A DNA stretch of 10,511 nt from the NCBI GenBank assembly GCA_003521625.1, contig DPHV01000042.1, positions 1 through 10,511 on the forward strand. The letters are read 5' to 3'. Positions 4,954 to 10,511 of this stretch are shown here, one piece after another. The translations under genes were made by a program, and so were the position numbers. Positions within the stretch are counted from its first letter, which is position 1. Every line of letters starts with the position of its first letter. The DNA comes from Ruminococcus sp. GTDB taxonomy: Bacteria > Bacillota > Clostridia > Oscillospirales > Acutalibacteraceae. A model generated the notes under the pieces. The model was not told the origin of the DNA and did no database searches. It saw nothing but the letters and a program-made list of their open reading frames with translations.

Positions 4954-5757
4954 ATGAATATTCTTATCTGTCCTGTTTGCAAAAACGAGCTTATCTTTGA
5001 AAATAAAACTGCAAAATGTGAACACAACCACTGCTTTGACCTTGCAAAGGAAGGTTATGTAAACCTGCTTTCTGCTCACAAGTCGGGCGACAGCACAGGC
5101 GACAACAAGGAAATGGCAAAATCAAGACGTGATTTTCTTGAAAAAGGCTTTTACTCTCCCCTTGCGTCTGCCGTAGGAGATTGCATCGAAAAATACACCG
5201 CTGACGGTGACAGTGTTCTCGACATCTGCTGCGGGGAGGGATACTACACCTCATATCTTACCAAAAAATACGACCGTGATTTCTACGGCTTTGACCTCTC
5301 AAAAAATATGGTAAGGCTTGCCGCAAAACGGCGTTGCGATGCAAAATTTTTTGTTGCAAACATCGCTTCAATTCCTGTTAAAAGCAGTTCGGTAAAGCTT
5401 GCGTTTCACCTTTTTGCACCGTTTCACAGCTCTGAATTTTCAAGAATTTTAAGCGACGACGGCGTAATCGTTACTGCAATTCCGGGCAGGGAACACCTTT
5501 TCGGGCTTAAAAAGGTGCTTTATGACAAGCCGTACTATAATGATGAAAAAGCACCTGAAACGGAAAATCTTGAACTGACTGACAAAATCAGAGTTAAAAG
5601 CACAATAGAGCTTGACTCAAAGCAGGACATTAAAGCACTGTTTCAGATGACTCCGTATTACTACCACACGCCGAGCGAGGGTATGAACAGACTTGATATG
5701 CTTGAAAGTCTTTCTACCGAAATTGAATTTGTGCTGCTTGTTTATAAAAAGCCATAG
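4954..5757 (+). CDS. rlmA: 23S rRNA (guanine-N1-)-methyltransferase, RlmA family
   Basis: 267 residues. The N-terminal zinc finger has C6, C9, C22 and H26, the same C-x2-C...C-x3-H spacing as E. coli RlmA. DLAKEGYVNLL (29-39) is a family signature. The SAM-binding motif I is VLDICCGEGYYT (88-99), and LFQMTPYYYHTP (229-240) matches the C-terminal MTP segment. RlmA enzymes methylate N1 of G745 (Gram-negative) or G748 (Gram-positive, also called RlmAII or TlrB) in helix 35 of 23S rRNA; the Gram-positive site is expected here by inference. ATG at 4954 is chosen for GAGGAA 7 bases before it and the match of C6 to the family; the in-frame upstream extension is unsupported. It is a single gene convergent with the hyd operon. 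Confidence 0.92.
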   Translation: MNILICPVCKNELIFENKTAKCEHNHCFDLAKEGYVNLLSAHKSGDSTGDNKEMAKSRRDFLEKGFYSPLASAVGDCIEKYTADGDSVLDICCGEGYYTSYLTKKYDRDFYGFDLSKNMVRLAAKRRCDAKFFVANIASIPVKSSSVKLAFHLFAPFHSSEFSRILSDDGVIVTAIPGREHLFGLKKVLYDKPYYNDEKAPETENLELTDKIRVKSTIELDSKQDIKALFQMTPYYYHTPSEGMNRLDMLESLSTEIEFVLLVYKKP

Positions 5758-5772
5758 AAATTCAAAACAAAA

Positions 5773-5800
5773 CACCCCACCGAATTAAATCGGTGGGGTG
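5773..5800. terminator. Terminator between rlmA and the hyd operon
   Basis: A perfect 11-bp stem, CACCCCACCGA / TCGGTGGGGTG, with a 6-base loop. On the minus strand it is followed by TTTTGTTTTG, a good tail for ending hydCBA mRNA. On the plus strand the tail AAATTTT is weaker, so it may be bidirectional. Confidence 0.9.
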
Positions 5801-5822
5801 AAATTTTAGTGAATAATTCTGA

Positions 5823-7559
5823 TTAATGATTTCCTCTGTTTACGTACTTTGTATGCAAAAGCTTGTGTGCTCTGGGCTTGCCGGGAGCGTCGAAGAATTC
5901 ATCGTAAATAGTCTTGATAATCGGGCTTTCGTCACTGCTTCTGTACTTGCACTGCTTATCGTAATCGTAGAGAGCCTTTGAACGGATAGCCTTTAAGTCA
6001 ACGTAGTTTCTTACGCTGTCGCTCTGAACAGGCTGACCGCCGCCGTTTATACAGCCGCCGGGACAAGCCATAATCTCAACCATCTGATAGTCAGCTTCGC
6101 CCTTCTTAATCTTTTCAATAAGCTTTCTTGCGTTTCCGAGACCGGAAGTAACGGCAACCTTAACCTCAACGCCTGCAACGTTGTATTTTGCCTCTCTGAT
6201 TTCCTGCGGACCTCTTACCTCTGTAAACTCAATCTTCTTGAATGAGCCGTCAAGCATTCTTGCCGCAGTACGCAGAGCAGCCTCAAGCACGCCGCCTGTT
6301 GCGCCGAAGATTGCGCCGCCGCCCGTTGCCTTGTTGAACGGAGCGTCGTAGTCCTCGTCGTCCATATCCTCAAGCTTGATGCCTGCGCCCTTAATCATCT
6401 TTGCAAGCTCTCTTGTGGTGAGGGCAACGTCAACGTCGTCAAAGTCAAATGTGCGGAGCTCGGGACGTGTAGCCTCAAACTTCTTTGCCGTACAGGGGAT
6501 TACGCTGACAACAAACATCTTTTCGGGGTCAAGATTATACTTCTGCGCATAGTAGCTCTTGAGCACTGCACCGAACATACCCTGCGGAGATTTGCAGGTT
6601 GAAAGGTGCGGAATCATCTCGGGATAGTAATGCTCAACAAACTTAACCCAACCGGGGCAGCAGGAAGTAAACATCGGGAGTGTTTCCTTGCGTGTGATTC
6701 TCTCAACAAGCTCGTTTGCCTCTTCAAGAATTGTGAGGTCGGCAGTAAAGTCCATATTGAACACCTTGTCAACGCCGAGTCTGCGGATTGCAGAAACCAT
6801 TTTGCCCTCAACGTTTGTGCCGATAGGCATACCGAAGCTCTCGCCCAGAGTCGCCTTGATTGACGGAGCTGTGTAGAAGATAACCTGCTTTTCGGGGTCG
6901 GAGATAGCGTTCCATACCTCGTCAATCTGGCTCTTTTCGTTGAGCGCACCAACGGGACAGCTTACAATACACTGACCGCAGCCAACGCACGGAGAGTCGC
7001 CGAGTCCCTTTTCGAATGCACAGCCAACGTGAACCTTGAAGCCACGCTTGATAGGTCCGATAACCGAAATAGACTGAACATTCTTGCAGGCTGCAACGCA
7101 GCGCATACACTGGATACACTTGTTGTTGTCACGCACTATATAGGGTGATTCGTCGTCAATTTCATAAATAGGCTCTTCAGCCTTGAATCTGTCTTCGTCA
7201 ACGCCGTAGTCAAACGCAAGCTTCTGAAGCTCACAGTTGTTGCCTCTTACGCAGGAAAGGCACTTTTTGTGGTGAGTTGAGAGGATAAGCTCAATAGTAG
7301 TTTTTCTTGAAGCTCTTACCTTAGGAGTATTTGTGAATACCTCCATTCCCTCCTCAACGGGATAAACGCACGATGCGATAAGACCTTTTCTGCCCTTTAC
7401 CTCAACAACGCAGACACGGCAAGCGCCTATGCAGTTGATGTCCTTAAGATAGCAAAGCGACGGAATCTCAATTTTAGCGACCTTTGCCGCCTGTATAATA
7501 GTATAGTTGCTCGGCACCTCAACAGGGATACCGTTTATTTTAAGATGTACCATATCCAT
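5823..7559 (-). CDS. hydA: [FeFe]-hydrogenase catalytic subunit HydA of the bifurcating complex
   Basis: 578 residues, cytosolic. In order: a 2Fe-2S ferredoxin domain (C36, C47, C50, C64); the His-ligated 4Fe-4S cluster (H96, C100, C103, C109); two 4Fe-4S clusters (C148/151/154/158 and C191/194/197/201); then the H-cluster domain. The H-cluster motifs are TSCCPGW (298-304), VIPCTAKKFE (353-362) and MACPGGCINGGGQP (497-510). All four H-cluster cysteines (C301, C356, C499, C503), the proton-relay C300 and the EEANE acidic pair are present. I354 stands where Clostridium CpI has M353. Length equals CpI and lacks the C-terminal extension of Thermotoga HydA. ATG at 7559 follows AAGGAGGGG, which overlaps the hydB stop. 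Being third after hydC and hydB, it is the H2-forming subunit using NADH plus reduced ferredoxin; it needs HydEFG, not in this window. Confidence 0.97.
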   Translation of the reverse strand: MDMVHLKINGIPVEVPSNYTIIQAAKVAKIEIPSLCYLKDINCIGACRVCVVEVKGRKGLIASCVYPVEEGMEVFTNTPKVRASRKTTIELILSTHHKKCLSCVRGNNCELQKLAFDYGVDEDRFKAEEPIYEIDDESPYIVRDNNKCIQCMRCVAACKNVQSISVIGPIKRGFKVHVGCAFEKGLGDSPCVGCGQCIVSCPVGALNEKSQIDEVWNAISDPEKQVIFYTAPSIKATLGESFGMPIGTNVEGKMVSAIRRLGVDKVFNMDFTADLTILEEANELVERITRKETLPMFTSCCPGWVKFVEHYYPEMIPHLSTCKSPQGMFGAVLKSYYAQKYNLDPEKMFVVSVIPCTAKKFEATRPELRTFDFDDVDVALTTRELAKMIKGAGIKLEDMDDEDYDAPFNKATGGGAIFGATGGVLEAALRTAARMLDGSFKKIEFTEVRGPQEIREAKYNVAGVEVKVAVTSGLGNARKLIEKIKKGEADYQMVEIMACPGGCINGGGQPVQSDSVRNYVDLKAIRSKALYDYDKQCKYRSSDESPIIKTIYDEFFDAPGKPRAHKLLHTKYVNRGNH

Positions 7560-7571
7560 AATTACCCCTCC

Positions 7572-9464
7572 TTAATGTGTGTAGATTGCGCCGAACTTGC
7601 AGTTTCTCATACAAAGTCCGCACTTGATACACTTATCCTGATCAATAACGTGAGGCTGTTTAACCGTACCAGAAATTGCACCGACGGGGCAGTTTCTTGC
7701 ACAGAGCGTACAGCCCTTACATTTTGCAGGGATAATCTCGTATTTCATAAGTGCCTTGCAGACTCCTGCCGGACACGTTTTATCCTTGATGTGGGCGATG
7801 TACTCGTCCTTGAAGTAGTTCATTGTTGACAGAACGGGGTTCGGAGCAGTCTGACCGAGCGCGCAGAGCGAAGAAGTCTGCATATGACGTGCAAGCTCGT
7901 CAATCTTTTCCAAATCCTCCATTTCACCCTTGCCCGATGTGATTTTGTCGAGGAACTGGAGCAGTCTGCGTGTACCAACACGGCAGGGAGTACATTTACC
8001 GCAGCTTTCGTCAACGGTAAATTCAAGGTAGAACTTGGCAATGTCAACCATACAGGTGTCCTCGTCAAGAATAATCATACCGCCTGAGCCCATCATTGAG
8101 CCGAGGGCAAGAAGGCTGTCGTAATCAATCGGAGTGTCAATATGAAGAGCAGGAATACAACCGCCCGAAGGTCCGCCGGTCTGAGCAGCCTTGAACTTCT
8201 TGCCGTTGGGGATTCCGCCGCCGATTTCTTCAACGATTTCACGCAGAGTAGTACCCATAGGAATTTCAACAAGACCTACGTTTGTAATCTTGCCGCCAAG
8301 TGCAAATACCTTTGTACCAGGGCTCTTGGGAGTACCCATTGAAGCAAACCACTTACTGCCGTTCAGGATAATCTGCGCAATGTTTGCGTAGGTTTCTACG
8401 TTATTGAGTACGGTAGGCTTGCCGAAAAGTCCCTTAACAGCAGGGAACGGAGGACGTGGACGGGGTTCGCCACGGTTGCCCTCAATTGAAGTCATAAGAG
8501 CAGTTTCCTCACCGCAAACGAATGCGCCTGCACCGAGTCTGATTTCCATATCGAAATCAAATCCTGAACCGAAAATGTTCTTGCCGAGGAAGCCATACTC
8601 TTTAGCCTGGTCAATAGCCTTCTGTAATCTTTCAACGGCAATTGGGTATTCTGCTCTGATATATACAAAGCCGTGATGTGCGCCGATTGCGTAACCTGCG
8701 ATAATCATAGCCTCGATAATACACTGCGGGTCGCCCTCGAGGATTGAACGGTCCATAAATGCACCGGGGTCGCCCTCGTCGGCGTTACAGCATACGTATT
8801 TAACATCGTTCACACTTGCTTTTGCAAACGACCATTTTCTGCCTGTCGGGAAGCCGCCGCCTCCTCTGCCACGGAGTCCCGAAGCAGTAATTTCATTGAT
8901 AACGTCGTCGGGAGTCATCTTTGTGAGCACCTTTGCAAGTGCCTGATAACCGTCAACAGCTATGTATTCGTCAATGTTTTCGGGGTCAATTACACCGCAG
9001 TTACGAAGTGCAACTCTGAGCTGTTTTTTGTAGAATGCTGTTTCGGAGAGCGAGATAATTGAGCCGTCCTCGTGAACTGTTTCCTGATACAAAAGCTCCT
9101 TAACAACCTTACCCTCTTTGAGGTGTTCCTTAACGATTCTCTCTACGCCCTCGGGGGTAGCCTGAGAATAGAAAGCACCCTCGGGATAGACAATCATAAT
9201 AGGACCAAGTGAGCAAAGACCGAAGCAACCTGTTCTTACAACAAGGATTTCCTTTTCAAGTCCGTTTGCCTTTAACGCTTTTTCAAGAGCGTCAATTACC
9301 TTTTTACTGCCTGAAGAAGTACAGCCCGTACCTCCGCACACAAGCACCTGCTTGCGGTAGCCTGTCTTTTTGGCAAGCTTTTCGCCCTCTGCGGCAACAA
9401 GCTTTCTTACCTTTACAACCTGCTCGTGTTCTTTTTTAATCTTATTGAGTTCTTCAAGTTTCAC
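7572..9464 (-). CDS. hydB: NADH-binding flavoprotein subunit HydB of the bifurcating hydrogenase
   Basis: 630 residues, NuoF-like. A thioredoxin-like 2Fe-2S domain comes first (C43, C48, C80, C84). The NADH/FMN domain shows GLRGRGGGGFPTGRKW (197-212). The NuoF-type 4Fe-4S site is ESCGKCTPC (487-494) plus C534. Two ferredoxin-type 4Fe-4S clusters close the protein (C582/585/588/592 and C612/615/618/622). H558, C564 and C569 have the spacing I recall for the zinc site of Thermotoga HydB. It carries the FMN where electrons from NADH and reduced ferredoxin are merged, passing them to HydA. The start is GTG at 9464, 3 bases after the hydC stop; its AAAGGGGG ribosome site lies inside the end of hydC, so translation is coupled. 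Length is normal for the family (about 600-630). Confidence 0.97.
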   Translation of the reverse strand: MKLEELNKIKKEHEQVVKVRKLVAAEGEKLAKKTGYRKQVLVCGGTGCTSSGSKKVIDALEKALKANGLEKEILVVRTGCFGLCSLGPIMIVYPEGAFYSQATPEGVERIVKEHLKEGKVVKELLYQETVHEDGSIISLSETAFYKKQLRVALRNCGVIDPENIDEYIAVDGYQALAKVLTKMTPDDVINEITASGLRGRGGGGFPTGRKWSFAKASVNDVKYVCCNADEGDPGAFMDRSILEGDPQCIIEAMIIAGYAIGAHHGFVYIRAEYPIAVERLQKAIDQAKEYGFLGKNIFGSGFDFDMEIRLGAGAFVCGEETALMTSIEGNRGEPRPRPPFPAVKGLFGKPTVLNNVETYANIAQIILNGSKWFASMGTPKSPGTKVFALGGKITNVGLVEIPMGTTLREIVEEIGGGIPNGKKFKAAQTGGPSGGCIPALHIDTPIDYDSLLALGSMMGSGGMIILDEDTCMVDIAKFYLEFTVDESCGKCTPCRVGTRRLLQFLDKITSGKGEMEDLEKIDELARHMQTSSLCALGQTAPNPVLSTMNYFKDEYIAHIKDKTCPAGVCKALMKYEIIPAKCKGCTLCARNCPVGAISGTVKQPHVIDQDKCIKCGLCMRNCKFGAIYTH

Positions 9465-9467
9465 GGC

Positions 9468-9974
9468 TTATTTGCCCCCTTTCTTAATGTACTTGTCAAG
9501 AATTTTGTCAACCTGGTCAACGGTCATTTTTCCGTAAACCTCATCGTCAACCATCATAACGGGAGCAAGTCCGCAAGCACCTACGCAACGGCAGGAATCA
9601 ATTGAGAACAGTCCGTCGGGGGTACACTCGCCGCTTTTAATGCCGAGCTTTTCTTCAATGGCCGCAAGGATTTTGTCTGCACCCTTTACATAGCACGCCG
9701 TACCAAGGCAAACGCTGATTCTGTGCTCACCCTTTGGCGTAAGGCTGAACTGCGAATAGAAGGTAGCAACACCGTAAACCTCGCTGAGCGAGATTTCAAG
9801 ACCGTCTGCAACCATCTGCTGCACCTCAATCGGCAGATAGCCGTAGATGGCCTGTGCCTCCTGCAAAACGGGAAGCAATGCACCCGGCATATCCTTGTGC
9901 TTTGCGATTACATCTTTCAGCTTCCTTTCCTGGGCGATTGTGCCCTTGAAGGCGTTAAGAGATGATTCTGTCAT
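9468..9974 (-). CDS. hydC: 2Fe-2S subunit HydC of the bifurcating hydrogenase (NuoE-like)
   Basis: 168 residues, NuoE/thioredoxin-like ferredoxin. The four 2Fe-2S ligands are C89, C94, C130 and C134 (C-x4-C and C-x3-C). The N-terminal helical region holds ALLPVLQEAQAIYGYLP (32-48) and SEVYGVATFYSQFSL (64-78), the usual NuoE signatures. It is the first gene of hydC-hydB-hydA, the usual order in Clostridia, and completes the soluble complex by carrying an accessory 2Fe-2S cluster beside HydB. ATG at 9974 was chosen because TTGGAGG lies 8 bases before it. An in-frame TTG at 9989 overlaps that ribosome site and is unlikely to be used. The 3' end carries the ribosome site of hydB. Confidence 0.96.
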   Translation of the reverse strand: MTESSLNAFKGTIAQERKLKDVIAKHKDMPGALLPVLQEAQAIYGYLPIEVQQMVADGLEISLSEVYGVATFYSQFSLTPKGEHRISVCLGTACYVKGADKILAAIEEKLGIKSGECTPDGLFSIDSCRCVGACGLAPVMMVDDEVYGKMTVDQVDKILDKYIKKGGK

Positions 9975-10031
9975 TAATATAACCTCCAATACTTATTTTC
10001 ATATCTTCCAGAAAATAACAAGATATAACTT

Positions 10032-10060
10032 ATTATACTATATTGTCCGAAATATTACAA
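10032..10060 (-). promoter_or_regulatory. Promoter of the hydCBA operon
   Basis: On the minus strand TTGTAA (10060-10055), a 17-base spacer and a perfect TATAAT (10037-10032), giving a leader of about 50 bases before the hydC ATG. Confidence 0.65.
10043..10060. promoter_or_regulatory. Candidate Rex-type redox operator over the hyd -35 region
   Basis: An 18-base site with outer halves TTGT and ACAA separated by 10 bases, the length and outer bases of the NADH-sensing repressor Rex (TTGTTAA-N4-TTAACAA in clostridia). Only the outer four bases on each side, plus one inner base, fit. It overlaps the -35 and spacer, where a repressor would act. Rex control of hydrogenase genes is known in Clostridia; here it is tentative. 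Confidence 0.3.
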
Positions 10061-10339
10061 GCATTTTTAATAATAAATAATAATTGATAATTTTATTTAT
10101 ATGCAATTTTCAAAGCAATTTTTGCAATATTGACATAATATTATTTATATTTTGTATGTTTTGCTTTTATCTATGTTAATTATACCCAATAGATAATTTA
10201 TAAATTGTTGTTTTTAGCTAAAGAAAAAATGTTTAGTGTTTAATTCTAATATGGAACATAGTAAAATATGTCTATTTTTAGCTACTCACAACATTTTTAC
10301 AGGTCTTTATGAATCTTATAATTATAAGCTCGGCTTTTA
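10061..10339. other. AT-rich spacer upstream of the hyd operon, no gene seen
   Basis: Very AT-rich with no ORF of substance on either strand. TTGACA occurs at 10130-10135 without a good -10, and TTTTTAGCTA occurs twice (10211 and 10275). Nothing else is supported. Confidence 0.5.
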
Positions 10340-10425
10340 AGATAAACGATAATTTAGTTCAATTCGGAATGCGGAATTCGGAATGCGTAATTAATGGTCG
10401 CTACGCTCCGAATTTATAATGTTGC
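10340..10425. repeat. Heptamer-repeat element, right copy (inverted)
   Basis: The 7-base units AATTCGG, AATGCGG, AATTCGG, AATGCGT and AATTAAT run from 10361 to 10395. Bases 10368-10391 are the exact reverse complement of 77-100, and 10340-10356 matches 100-116 with one mismatch. Relative to the left copy it has about 12 extra bases between these two parts. The outer flank carries GTCG and GTTGC, the complements of words in the left copy. Confidence 0.7.
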
Positions 10426-10511
10426 GTGTTGTTCGGAAAGGTTTGTTTGCTTAACAAATTTTGATATATTGACAATGTTTAATTTTATAGTGTAGGGAAC
10501 AGTCTTGACTG

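Noticed and set aside
4036..4954. Integrated element at tRNA-Ser(GCU), suggested by the XRE gene just downstream
   Set aside because: No integrase, no phage gene and no second copy of the tRNA 3' end before rlmA.
7545..7829. Long plus-strand ORFs across hydA, hydB and hydC
   Set aside because: They are antisense to strongly conserved hydrogenase genes, have no ribosome sites and show no recognisable motifs.
10130..10160. Promoter starting with TTGACA at 10130
   Set aside because: No good -10 at 16-18 bases and no gene follows on the plus strand within the window.

Overview
The window looks like chromosome of a low- to mid-GC, anaerobic, spore-forming Firmicute of the Clostridia, most like the Ruminococcus/Oscillospiraceae group. 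The reasons are a dipicolinate synthase pair (endospore formation), a trimeric electron-bifurcating [FeFe]-hydrogenase operon (fermentative H2 production), strong GGAGG ribosome binding sites, AT-rich spacers and classic TTGACA/TATAAT promoters. The genus is inferred from style and gene content, not proven.

Layout. Positions 1-116 hold a heptamer-repeat element; a related copy lies inverted at 10340-10425, so the two bracket almost the whole window. Next, on the minus strand, come dpaB and dpaA (overlapping, transcribed A then B), closed downstream by a cloverleaf-like RNA fold plus U-tract (150-240). A very basic 77-residue ORF follows (1779-2012, minus). It has its own promoter, ribosome binding site and an intrinsic terminator lying inside the ORF, before the stop codon. 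A two-gene minus-strand unit (GNAT acetyltransferase, then small cupin) precedes a plus-strand hemolysin III/PAQR membrane protein. Two tandem tRNA-Ser genes (UGA and GCU) share a promoter and terminator. After them sit a 67-residue XRE-type regulator and a 37-codon ORF, each preceded by a copy of the same promoter/operator. rlmA (23S rRNA G-methyltransferase) is next on the plus strand. It converges on the hydC-hydB-hydA operon (minus strand, 9974 to 5823) across an 11-bp-stem terminator.

How the genes work together. HydA (H-cluster), HydB (FMN/NAD and Fe-S) and HydC (2Fe-2S) should form the soluble complex that oxidises NADH and reduced ferredoxin together to make H2; a degenerate Rex-like site overlaps its promoter. 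DpaA/DpaB make the spore-core dipicolinate. The remaining genes are small independent units.

Most interesting points. (1) The basic small ORF at 1779-2012 has the built-in non-stop mRNA design known for the ribosome-rescue factors ArfA and BrfA, and a C-terminal basic motif resembling ArfA. (2) A repeated 22-bp operator and promoter pair flanks the XRE regulator. (3) The multibranched fold follows dpaB. (4) The bracketing repeats form inverted copies of one element family. The rest is ordinary core genome.
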